NCBI GenBank assembly: GCA_964593865.1
Contig: CAZQKE010000052.1
Coordinates: forward strand, 1 to 19,419
Direction: 5' to 3'
Length of the DNA stretch: 19,419 nucleotides
From: CAZQKE01 sp964593865
Lineage (GTDB): Bacteria; Chloroflexota; Anaerolineae; JAAYZQ01
This document shows positions 1 to 6,975 of this stretch, in pieces. Made by a program: the position numbers and the translations under genes. The notes beneath the pieces are model-generated. The model was given only the letters and a program-made list of their open reading frames with translations, was not told the origin of the DNA and ran no database searches. Every line of letters begins with the position of its first letter. Within the stretch, counting starts at the first letter, position 1.

Positions 1-69
1 GCCCCCCACCAGGCGGACGATGCGGTATTTTCCTTTGAGCACTGTGCCGACGGCCAGCGGTTGTGTCAT
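1..69 (-). CDS. Ser/Thr protein kinase, N-terminal fragment (partial)
   Basis: Only the first 23 codons lie in the window; the gene continues past the left edge. The visible residues are MTQPLAVGTVLKGKYRI followed by VRLVGG. The pattern G-T-x-L-x-x-K/R-Y-R-I-x-x-x-x-G-x-G is the usual opening of PknB-type bacterial Ser/Thr kinases, where the last glycines begin the ATP-binding glycine-rich loop. The start is ATG with a GGAGGAA Shine-Dalgarno at 81-87 and a consensus promoter just upstream. No catalytic residues (VAIK lysine, HRD, DFG) are visible, so activity cannot be judged. Such kinases phosphorylate protein Ser/Thr in signalling and often carry extracellular or repeat domains. The kinase call rests on 23 residues only. 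Confidence 0.72.
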   Translation of the reverse strand, partial: MTQPLAVGTVLKGKYRIVRLVGG

Positions 70-92
70 GGGTTCGGTCCTTCCTCCAGGGT

Positions 93-121
93 ATTATATC
101 ATGCTCCGGGCAGAGTGGCAA
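93..121 (-). promoter_or_regulatory. sigma70-type promoter of the kinase gene
   Basis: On the minus strand there is a -35 box TTGCCA (121-116), a 17-bp spacer and a perfect -10 box TATAAT (98-93). The predicted start of transcription is near 86, so the 5' untranslated region would be only about 17 nt and would begin at the Shine-Dalgarno GGAGGAA (87-81). Confidence 0.75.
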
Positions 122-160
122 CCACATCTTGGCCCACAGGCAAGGAACGTGCATTTGCCG

Positions 161-279
161 CTCCCCTGCCGGTTTTATCGTAGAGATGCCGAAGGCGCGG
201 AGTAAACCAACCGTCCCTCGGCGCACTCCATTCCCCGACCTACAGGCTATACGCGCCGGGGCCGGAAACGTGGCAAAGG
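161..279 (+). repeat. intergenic repeat, copy A
   Basis: About 119 bp resembling 2703-2813 in the same orientation. The best-preserved blocks are CTGCCGGTTT, AGAGATGCCGA-GGCGCGGAG, ACAGGCTAT and CGCCGGGGCCGGAAACGTG. The middle has diverged, with small indels. Short ORFs across it have no ribosome-binding site and look spurious. The two copies bracket the cytochrome operon. The rest of the 70-338 gap holds only the kinase promoter; I see no gene in it. Confidence 0.7.
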
Positions 280-338
280 GGTGCAGTTGGACTCATTTGA
301 TCGGGTGAAACTTGGAATTCAAGCAGAAAAAAGTAAAC

Positions 339-367
339 TTGACACCATGACAATTTTGTTGTATATT
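339..367 (+). promoter_or_regulatory. sigma70-type promoter of the cytochrome operon
   Basis: A perfect -35 box TTGACA (339-344), a 17-bp spacer and a -10 box TATATT (362-367, five of six matches). Transcription would start near 374, leaving a leader of roughly 270 nt before the GTG start at 645. The surrounding DNA is clearly more AT-rich than the rest of the window, as expected for a promoter. Confidence 0.75.
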
Positions 368-373
368 GTTCTT

Positions 374-644
374 ATTAGTTATAACCGATGTACTCAAAAC
401 TATGTCGGCATTCGCTTCAAAGTGAAAGCCGACACACAAAGCTATCCCCGTCGACGGATGCCGGTAATGTCTGCGCGGCAAGTGCCGGAGACGACGTGGT
501 GGATTATGGAACCCGGAAAGCGGACCGCGCAAACCCATCTGTGGCGATAATTCAACGAAAGGAGGTGAGGAAGGACAAACGACCTCTATTCTCTCTGCAC
601 CGGGAAGCAAAAAAGTCTAAAAAATAATGTCAAGGAGGGAAAAA
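374..644 (+). promoter_or_regulatory. long structured 5' leader of the cytochrome operon
   Basis: The leader contains a strong hairpin at 403-434: GUCGGC and GCCGAC arms, an A-A mismatch, a second helix UUCGCU/AGUGAA and a UCAA loop. A second hairpin at 469-492 has GUCU/AGAC and CGGC/GCCG helices with an AAGU loop. A long Shine-Dalgarno-like string, GAAAGGAGGTGAGG (557-570), lies about 80 nt before the gene, too far to serve it directly. From the GTG inside that string (565) an open frame of 20 codons runs to a TAA at 625-627, overlapping the ATG at 627. The length and structure suggest cis-regulation. I could not assign it to a known riboswitch class with confidence. Confidence 0.5.
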
Positions 645-1649
645 GTGAAAAGGAGGGATTTCATCAAGAATGGTTTGGTAGTTTCGAGTTTGGGCCTTTT
701 GGGTTTCTCAAAGGCCGCTCAGGCCCTGGCCGCGCCACCTGCTGCCGAAGAAGCTCCCCTTGTCCCCTGGGAGTATGTCGAATTGGACCCTGAAGATGTG
801 CGGAAACTCGCCCACATGGGGTACTATTGCTTCGAGTGCGCCGGGGGGTCCTTTTGGTCCATCATTGTATCCCTGAGGGAGAAAGTCGGCTACCCGTACA
901 CGTTGGTCCCCATACCTTCCAGAGAACAGGTTTTGCAAGCCGTCACAGACAAAGAGCATATCCAGGTGCCCATGCAGTTCGGCTTTGGCGGGGGGGTGGC
1001 TTGGGGAAGCCTGTGTGGAGCGCTGAACGGCTCTGCCGCGGCGATCACCATGATCGCCGAGTGGGAGGCCGCACAAGACATTATCAAACGGCTCTTCCGC
1101 TACTATGAAGAATCCCCTTTGCCTACGGACACCAGTAACGACTACGCATCCCGGCACGAGTTCTTTGTCCCCAAGTACAAATCGGATAAGGTCCTGCCCC
1201 AGAATGTCAGCAACTCGGTGCTCTGCCACCTGAGTGTGGCCGAGTGGTGCGTCGTATCGGGCTATGCCAGCGGATCAAGTGAGCGTTCTGAGCGGTGCGC
1301 CCGCTTGACCGGGGATATTGCCGCCAAAGCTGTGGAGTTTCTCAATGCCAACCTCAAGGGGAATTTGGACACGGTTTACCCCCTGTTGTTCAGCAACGAA
1401 ACTGCCGAGTGCCGGACGTGCCACTACAAAGGCAAAAACTATGAAGAAGGTCAATTCTCCAGAGGGATGATGACCTGCGAGACCTGCCATAGCGACCTAC
1501 GGCCCCACATGGCAGAAGCCAAGCTGCGGACAGCCTTTGGCGTGGACGTTGGCACATGGGCGGGGGCTGCTGCTGTCGGGACCGTCGCCGGGGTCGGCAC
1601 GCACCTGGTCGTGAGCAACCTCCGGGGCAAGGAGGAGAAAGATGGCTAG
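645..1649 (+). CDS. Tat-exported split-Soret-like dihaem cytochrome c (C_GCAxxG_C_C family)
   Basis: A GTG start at 645 is preferred because AAGGAGGG (632-639) sits 5 nt upstream. It yields 334 residues beginning with a twin-arginine signal (KRRDFIK, a hydrophobic stretch, then AQALA). The alternative ATG at 627 adds six residues, has no Shine-Dalgarno, and overlaps the stop of the short upstream frame. In 627-based numbering the mature part has clustered Cys at 68, 71, 130, 200, 208 and 224, matching the spaced-Cys redox family to which split-Soret cytochromes belong. Two haem c motifs follow, CRTCH (262-266) and CETCH (284-288). The sequence WGSLCGALNG is a family hallmark. A hydrophobic C-terminus (about 309-328) may anchor the protein in the membrane. 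It is inferred to carry electrons outside the membrane, paired with the overlapping cytochrome b gene. Its redox partner is not visible. Confidence 0.82.
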   Translation: MKRRDFIKNGLVVSSLGLLGFSKAAQALAAPPAAEEAPLVPWEYVELDPEDVRKLAHMGYYCFECAGGSFWSIIVSLREKVGYPYTLVPIPSREQVLQAVTDKEHIQVPMQFGFGGGVAWGSLCGALNGSAAAITMIAEWEAAQDIIKRLFRYYEESPLPTDTSNDYASRHEFFVPKYKSDKVLPQNVSNSVLCHLSVAEWCVVSGYASGSSERSERCARLTGDIAAKAVEFLNANLKGNLDTVYPLLFSNETAECRTCHYKGKNYEEGQFSRGMMTCETCHSDLRPHMAEAKLRTAFGVDVGTWAGAAAVGTVAGVGTHLVVSNLRGKEEKDG

Positions 1650-2304
1650 GGTTAAAAAAGTCACAGTCCTGCGGCATTCCAAACCGTTTATCATCCTGCA
1701 TTGGCTCATCGTCGTCGAAATGGCGATGCTCTTGCTCACCGGCTTTAGCCTGAGCGAGGGGTTCAACCCGGTCCCCATCCCCCTGGGCACTGCCAGGTCC
1801 TTGCACATCGTAACCGGCTTGTTGTGGCTGGCCACCATCGTCTTCTTCCTCTACTATTTTGTGATGAGCCGAGAGTACCGGTGGTTTGGCATTTCACGCA
1901 TCAGCTACGCTCTCGACTTTTTCGTGGAGGAGATTCGCACCTTTCTGAGAGGCGAAAAAGGGCATAACCCCGTCCGTTATGATCCACAAACAGGCGAGTA
2001 TGTCGAAAAGATCTTTCCTACCGAAGTCCTGGCCTGGTGGGGCTGGTTCTTGCTATGGGTCGGGATCGGGCTATCGGGCCTGGTTCTGTTGTTTCCGGAG
2101 AATTTCGGCCTGGTGGCCCGGTTCCTGCACTTTGTCATAGCCGATTACGGCGAAGCCACTGCTTCGGCGCGGGCGTTTCACTTTTTGGTAGCCATACTGG
2201 TTATCGTGTTGGCCGCGATCCACGCCTACGCGGCCCTGGTCTTTGGGGTATGGAAATCCATATTCATAGGCACCCGCGAAGAACCGGTGGTAGAGCGCAG
2301 CTGA
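1642..2304 (+). CDS. membrane cytochrome b (b561 / hydrogenase-formate dehydrogenase gamma-type)
   Basis: A 220-residue integral membrane protein with four predicted helices: about 16-37, 54-75, 129-151 and 179-203. Histidines at 20 (LHW), 55 (SLHIVTG), 180 and 194 sit in helices at positions suited to two b haems, as in the four-helix cytochrome b of formate dehydrogenases and Ni-Fe hydrogenases. These proteins link an extracytoplasmic redox protein to the quinone pool. The ATG start has AAGGAGGAG upstream and overlaps the cytochrome c gene by 8 nt, indicating translational coupling. With the exported dihaem cytochrome next door, a quinol/cytochrome c electron-transfer pair is inferred. No catalytic molybdopterin or Ni-Fe subunit is in the window. 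The operon ends 27 nt later at a strong terminator. Confidence 0.85.
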   Translation: MARVKKVTVLRHSKPFIILHWLIVVEMAMLLLTGFSLSEGFNPVPIPLGTARSLHIVTGLLWLATIVFFLYYFVMSREYRWFGISRISYALDFFVEEIRTFLRGEKGHNPVRYDPQTGEYVEKIFPTEVLAWWGWFLLWVGIGLSGLVLLFPENFGLVARFLHFVIADYGEATASARAFHFLVAILVIVLAAIHAYAALVFGVWKSIFIGTREEPVVERS

Positions 2305-2330
2305 TGACAAATTCTATCCGGCAGATCAAG

Positions 2331-2370
2331 ACACCAGGAACGCAAGACATTGCGTTCCTGGTGTTCTTTT
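2331..2370 (+). terminator. rho-independent terminator of the cytochrome operon
   Basis: A perfect 15-bp stem (2331-2345 with 2350-2364, ACACCAGGAACGCAA and its complement), a GACA loop, and the T-rich tract TCTTTT. It lies 27 nt after the cytochrome b stop codon. Confidence 0.92.
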
Positions 2371-2436
2371 GAATAGAGGGCCTCCCCGGAATAAATTTCT
2401 CACGCTTGATGTGGACCACAGCAGACCGTCCACTTT

Positions 2437-2545
2437 GCGGTTCGGGTTTTTGAACCGCCAAAACGCCGAGAACGCAGAGCCTCTTCTTTTCTCCTTTGCG
2501 CCCTTTGCGCCTTCGCGGTTCAGATTCCGGAACCGCCAAGACGCG
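2437..2545 (+). repeat. intergenic imperfect palindromic repeat of the AACCGCCAAGACGC type
   Basis: Two copies of the module GCGGTTC-N8-GAACCGCCA start at 2437 and 2515, 78 bp apart. Each is a 7-bp hairpin. Between them, AACCGCCAAAACGCCGAGAA faces an approximate complement (CTTTGCGCCTTCGCGGTT), so the unit could also fold into one long imperfect hairpin. Related sequence appears at 9077-9104. Such strings are common as short interspersed repeats in environmental bacterial genomes (established knowledge). The rest of 2371-2997 holds repeat copy B and a weak promoter; I see no gene in it. Confidence 0.6.
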
Positions 2546-2702
2546 CATCACTCCCGCAAGAAGGTAGAAACTCCGGCAGTTCGCTTGAACGAATGTTGCA
2601 AGTCTATTCACGCCGTCACCGCAGCAGATTTCGCGCCGAAAGCCGTGCCTTTCGTCATCGCCTGCGGTGCCGACTTCCCGTAGTAGGGCACGTGTTCTAC
2701 CG

Positions 2703-2813
2703 CCCTCCTGCCGGTTTCACCACAGAGATGCCGAGGGCGCGGAGTCCGTTCTTTGGCGCACCCCACTCCTCGGCCCACAGGCTATGTACGCCGGGGCCGG
2801 AAACGTGACAAAG
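2703..2813 (+). repeat. intergenic repeat, copy B
   Basis: Same-orientation relative of 161-279. Shared blocks are CTGCCGGTTT, AGAGATGCCGA-GGCGCGGAG, GGCGCAC, ACAGGCTAT and CGCCGGGGCCGGAAACGTG. This copy is a few bases shorter in the middle. Its opening ACCACAGAGATGCCGAGGG resembles the ACCGCAAAGACG-type repeats at 2437-2545 and 9077-9104, so the families may be related. Confidence 0.7.
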
Positions 2814-2887
2814 GTCGTGACGATCCCCAGAATTGCCCCTTGCCTTCCGAGGCTGCCGTCCCCTTTCGCCCCCTCCGGCACGATAGA

Positions 2888-2917
2888 TTTACGATATTGC
2901 CGTGCTAATTTTATAAG
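2888..2917 (+). promoter_or_regulatory. possible promoter of the fibre gene
   Basis: TTTACG (2888-2893), an 18-bp spacer and TATAAG (2912-2917), about 80 nt before the start codon and in a locally AT-rich patch. The boxes match consensus at four and five positions, so the call is tentative. Confidence 0.4.
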
Positions 2918-2997
2918 GGCGGCGATGGCCCCCAATGGAGCGGTAGACGGATGAGGGATGCTTTGAAAAAGGCGCAGCTTTGAAAGGAGGTATTGCC

Positions 2998-5900
2998 ATG
3001 AAAAAAAGTGCGGTGTGGACGTTGGGGGTGCTGATCTTGGCAGTCGCCTTGATCGGCAACTATGCCGTGGCCCAGGGGCCACTTCCGCAAGGCAGCCTGG
3101 GGACGGCTTTTACCTACCAGGGCTATTTGGCCGACGGCGACGGCAATCCCGTTGACGATACCTGTGCATTCCGCTTCAGCCTTTGGGATGCCGAAAACGG
3201 GGGTTCTCAGCAGGGCAGTTCCGTCACCGTGGAGAATGTGGACGTCCGAGGAGGGTATTTTACCGTCCAAGTGGATTTTGGCGCGGACCCCTTTGCCGGT
3301 GATGCCCGCTGGCTGCGGGTGGAGGTCAAATGTAGCGGGGATGCCGATTACACGGAGCTTACACCGCGCCAGCCTCTCAATGCGACGCCCTATGCCCTCT
3401 ACGCCCAACGTGCTCCCTGGAGCGGGTTGAGCGGGGTGCCTGCCGACATCGCCGACGGAGATGATGACACCCTGGCCACTTTGTCCTGTGCCGACGGCCA
3501 GATCGCCGAGTGGGACGGCACGGCTTGGGTGTGCGGCGATGATGACGTGGGGAGCGGCGGCGGAGGTGACATCACCGCCGTTTACGCCGGGACCGGCCTT
3601 TCCGGGGGCGGCGATAGCGGTGATGTGACCCTTTCTTTAGCTTCCACCTATCGCCTGCCGCAGACCTGTGCCAACGGCCAGATCGCCGAGTGGAACGGCA
3701 TGGCTTGGGTGTGCGGCGACGACGACGTAGGCAGCGGCGGTGGCGGCGGCGACATCACCGCCGTCTATGCCGGTTACGGGCTGGGGGGCGGCGGCGAGAC
3801 AGGCTCCGTGACCCTATACGTGGTGACCACCACCATCCAGACGCGGGTTGGCGAAAGCTGTGCCCCCGGTTCTGCCATCCGCGCCATCAACCAGGATGGA
3901 ACCGTCCTTTGCGAGACCGATGATGACACCACCTACACCGCCGGGAGCGGGTTGACCCTGAGCGGCAACCGCTTTGATGTGGATTTCGGCGGCAACGGTT
4001 CGGCGACCACCGTCGCCCGCTCCGACCACAACCACGACGCCGCCTATGTGAACGAAGGGCAGGCCAACAGCATCACTTCGGCCATGATCGTCAACGGGAC
4101 CGTGGCTGCGACCGATCTGCAGGATGGCGCGGCTTTGGCCGAAATCCTGGACGATGACGGCTCCGGTTCCGGGTTGGATGCCGATCTGTTGGACGGCCAA
4201 CACGGGAGCTACTACCGCGATGCCTCCAACATCAACGCGGGCACGCTCGGCAATGCGTACTTTTCCGCCTATTCGGACCTTGTTGCCGAAGGCTATCTGG
4301 ATAACAACGCCGACGGCGATCTGCTCACCCGCTCCCAAGCCGACGGTCGCTACTGGAAGCTGAGCGGAAACGCAGGAACCGATCCCGCTACCAACTTTGT
4401 GGGGACGACCGATGAGACCGCCTTGACGCTGGCCGTGAATGGGACCACCGCCTTGCGCCTGGAGCCGACCTCCGACGCTCCGAACATTGTCGGCGGGGGC
4501 AGCTCGGTCACCGGCGGCGTGGTCGGAGGGACCATCGGCGGGGGAGGGGGGAGCACGATCCCCAACATGGTAACCGATGACTACGGCACGGTCGGGGGCG
4601 GCAAGCTCAACAGGGCCGGTGACAATGCCGGTACGACCTCGGATGCTGCGATTGCTACCGTCGGCGGCGGGCAAGGCAACGTGGCCGGGGGCTACGGTTC
4701 CTTTGTGGGCGGAGGGATCAACAACAGTGCGACGGGGTCCTATGCTGCCGTCGGCGGAGGGCAGCTCAACAGCGCCACCGGTGATTACGCCGTCGTGACC
4801 GGGGGATGGAGCAACACCGCCGGTGGTGCCGGGTCCTTTGTCGGTGGTGGCGGATTGGACGGGGTACACTATCTCGCCAACGAGGCGTCGGCGGATGCTT
4901 CGGCTATCGTCGGCGGCCTTGACAACACAATCTCCGCGGACGCTCCTTACGCCTTCATAGGCGGGGGTATGAGTAACTCGGTCGGTGGAGATTACGCCAC
5001 CGTGAGCGGAGGGCGGAGCAACTCTGCCGACGGCGATTACGCCTTCATAGGTGGCGGCTGGAGCAACTCGGCCGATTCCTTGTACGCCGTTGTGGGGGGC
5101 GGACGCGGCAACACCTCCGGTGATCTGTACACCACCGTGGGGGGCGGGTACAACAACTCTGCTACCGCCAATTACGCCGTTGTGGGCGGCGGTCAGGGCA
5201 ATACCGGCGGGGCCGACTACTCTGCCGTGAGCGGGGGCTGGAACAACAAAGCCGTTGGTTTCTATGCCGCCGTAGGAGGCGGAAGGGATAACACCGCCGA
5301 CGCCTATGGTGCCACCGTGGGCGGCGGGCAGAGCAACTCTGCCGGTGCGAATTATGCCATCGTGGGCGGCGGGCAAAGCAACTCCGCCGGTGCGAATTAT
5401 GCCACCGTGGGCGGCGGGCAGAGCAACTCCGCAAGCAAATCGTATGCCACCATAGGAGGAGGTTACGGCAACGTCGCCGATGGACAAGGAGCCTCCGTCG
5501 GCGGCGGCGGGTATGATGGTGCGAACGCCAAGCCCAACCGGGCTATGGCCCCTGCCTCTACCATCGCCGGAGGCTTGGACAACGTGATCACCACTACCGC
5601 CGGTTATTCCTTCATCGGTGGAGGGCGCAGTAACGAGGCGAGCGGGATGTACTCTAGCGTAGGCGGCGGGCAGAGCAACGCAGCTTCCATCCAACATGCC
5701 ACCGTCGGTGGCGGTCGGAGCAACTCGGCTTCTGCCCAGTATGCCACGGTGGGAGGAGGAGAAACGAACACGGCTGCCGATAGCCACGCCACCGTCTGCG
5801 GCGGACGGAGCAACAACGCCAGCGGTATGTATGCGGCGGTGGTCGGCGGAAACGGCAACGTCGCCAGCGGCAACGGAGCCTTTATCGGCGGGGGGGGGCA

Positions 5901-6975
5901 CAACGGGATTTCCATCGGGATCAACCGAGCCGCGGCTGCCGCTTCTACCGTTGTCGGCGGTATGAGCAATGTGATCACCGTCACCGCTCCCTATGCCTTC
6001 ATCGGCGGCGGGGCCGGCAACGAAGCGGGTGATGATTACGCCACCGTCGGCGGCGGCAACGGCAATTCCGCCACGGGGTATGCCGCTGCCGTGAGCGGCG
6101 GCAAGGACAACCAAGCATCGGGCGGTTACACCGCCCTGGGAGGTGGTTTGTCCAACACCGCCGGTGGTGTTTATGCCGTCGTGGGCGGTGGGAGCAGCAA
6201 TGACGCCAACGGCATTGCGGCTACCGTAGGGGGTGGTACGTCCAACTCCGCCGATGGCTTTGCCGCTACCGTTCCCGGCGGGGGGAACAACTCGGCCCAG
6301 GGGAACTATAGCTTCGCCGCCGGACGGCGGGCCAAAGCCTATGGGAGAGGTTGCTTTGTTTGGGGCGACGACACCAACGCGGACATCATCTGCAACAACA
6401 CCAACCGCACGATCTTTCGCTCCAGCGGTGGCTTCTACATCTACACCTCAGGCGATCAAAGCACAGGCGCGTACCTGGCCAGCGGGTCCGGCTCGTGGAG
6501 CTCTGTGAGCGACCGCAACGTCAAGGAAAACCTGCGCCCCGTAGACGGTCGCCGGGTGCTCGCACAGTTGGCCCAGGTGCCCATCTCCACTTGGAATTAC
6601 AAAGCCCAGGATGACCGCATCCGCCACATGGGGCCGATGGCCCAGGACTTTTACGCCGCTTTTGGCCTGGGCGAGGACGATACCCACATCAGCACCGTGG
6701 ACGCCGATGGTGTGGCCTTGGCTGCCATCCAGGGGCTTTACGACCTCTACCTGGAGCAGCAAGCCCGTCTCGAATCGCTGGAAGCCGAAAACGCCGCCCA
6801 ACGGGAGCGGATAGATGCTCTGGAAGCGCGGATTGCGGCTTTGGAAGAGGCCGTGAACGCCAAACCGGAAACGGCGTTCCCCCATGGATGGTCCTCCGGC
6901 CTGGGGGTGGCCCTCGTCGGCTTGGGCCTGGTCTTGCTGGGTCGACGGGGGATGGGGCGAGGAGGTCGGCGATGA
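2998..6975 (+). CDS. surface fibre protein: YadA-head-like repeats, self-cleaving S74 domain, C-terminal anchor
   Basis: 1325 residues. The start is the ATG at 2998, with GAAAGGAGGT 7 nt upstream; a TTG six codons earlier is rejected. A signal peptide (1-25, ending NYAVAQ) is followed by a conserved secreted-protein domain (about 35-137: FTYQGYLADG ... TPYALYAQ). Next come two near-identical segments with QIAEW-G-AWVCGDDD and GDITAVYAG. Residues 532-1107 hold 36 repeats of about 15 residues (VGGGxSNxAxGxYAx), like trimeric adhesin heads. An S74 intramolecular chaperone domain starts at SDRNVKEN with Ser1171 and Lys1176, the Ser-x4-Lys spacing of the self-cleaving dyad. It continues through RHMGPMAQDFYAAFGLG and STVDADGVALAAIQGL. 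A coiled coil (about 1250-1290) and one membrane helix with an Arg-rich tail (1297-1325) close the protein. It is inferred to be a trimeric cell-surface fibre. No YadA beta-barrel anchor is present. Confidence 0.88.
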   Translation: MKKSAVWTLGVLILAVALIGNYAVAQGPLPQGSLGTAFTYQGYLADGDGNPVDDTCAFRFSLWDAENGGSQQGSSVTVENVDVRGGYFTVQVDFGADPFAGDARWLRVEVKCSGDADYTELTPRQPLNATPYALYAQRAPWSGLSGVPADIADGDDDTLATLSCADGQIAEWDGTAWVCGDDDVGSGGGGDITAVYAGTGLSGGGDSGDVTLSLASTYRLPQTCANGQIAEWNGMAWVCGDDDVGSGGGGGDITAVYAGYGLGGGGETGSVTLYVVTTTIQTRVGESCAPGSAIRAINQDGTVLCETDDDTTYTAGSGLTLSGNRFDVDFGGNGSATTVARSDHNHDAAYVNEGQANSITSAMIVNGTVAATDLQDGAALAEILDDDGSGSGLDADLLDGQHGSYYRDASNINAGTLGNAYFSAYSDLVAEGYLDNNADGDLLTRSQADGRYWKLSGNAGTDPATNFVGTTDETALTLAVNGTTALRLEPTSDAPNIVGGGSSVTGGVVGGTIGGGGGSTIPNMVTDDYGTVGGGKLNRAGDNAGTTSDAAIATVGGGQGNVAGGYGSFVGGGINNSATGSYAAVGGGQLNSATGDYAVVTGGWSNTAGGAGSFVGGGGLDGVHYLANEASADASAIVGGLDNTISADAPYAFIGGGMSNSVGGDYATVSGGRSNSADGDYAFIGGGWSNSADSLYAVVGGGRGNTSGDLYTTVGGGYNNSATANYAVVGGGQGNTGGADYSAVSGGWNNKAVGFYAAVGGGRDNTADAYGATVGGGQSNSAGANYAIVGGGQSNSAGANYATVGGGQSNSASKSYATIGGGYGNVADGQGASVGGGGYDGANAKPNRAMAPASTIAGGLDNVITTTAGYSFIGGGRSNEASGMYSSVGGGQSNAASIQHATVGGGRSNSASAQYATVGGGETNTAADSHATVCGGRSNNASGMYAAVVGGNGNVASGNGAFIGGGGHNGISIGINRAAAAASTVVGGMSNVITVTAPYAFIGGGAGNEAGDDYATVGGGNGNSATGYAAAVSGGKDNQASGGYTALGGGLSNTAGGVYAVVGGGSSNDANGIAATVGGGTSNSADGFAATVPGGGNNSAQGNYSFAAGRRAKAYGRGCFVWGDDTNADIICNNTNRTIFRSSGGFYIYTSGDQSTGAYLASGSGSWSSVSDRNVKENLRPVDGRRVLAQLAQVPISTWNYKAQDDRIRHMGPMAQDFYAAFGLGEDDTHISTVDADGVALAAIQGLYDLYLEQQARLESLEAENAAQRERIDALEARIAALEEAVNAKPETAFPHGWSSGLGVALVGLGLVLLGRRGMGRGGRR
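4591..6318 (+). repeat. array of 36 coding repeats, ~45 bp period
   Basis: Tandem units of mostly 45 bp encode VGGG-x-x-N-x-A-x-x-x-Y-A-x. Three longer two-unit blocks interrupt the array near 4840-4965, 5500-5625 and 5890-6010 (pattern VGGGG-long insert-VGGLDN-I-x-A-YAFIGGG). Units 16-18 (about 5320-5440) are nearly identical in DNA, pointing to recent tandem duplication. The antisense strand is open for 766 codons because the repeats lack stops; that is a composition effect. Confidence 0.9.

Noticed and set aside
20..308. Short plus-strand frames over the kinase start and repeat copy A
   Set aside because: They overlap a supported kinase start and promoter on the other strand and a diverged repeat; no Shine-Dalgarno.
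388..627. 79-codon frame in the cytochrome leader as a full gene
   Set aside because: The ATG at 388 has no ribosome-binding site and the frame crosses two strong hairpins. Only its last 20 codons, after GGAGGTG, are kept as a possible leader frame.
3814..6114. 766-codon open frame on the minus strand within the fibre repeats
   Set aside because: It arises because the 45-bp repeat has no stop on that strand; the sequence is low complexity with no start signal.
4591..6318. CRISPR-like repeat array
   Set aside because: The ~45-bp periodicity is coding, with no constant repeat/variable spacer pattern; it encodes adhesin-type head repeats.
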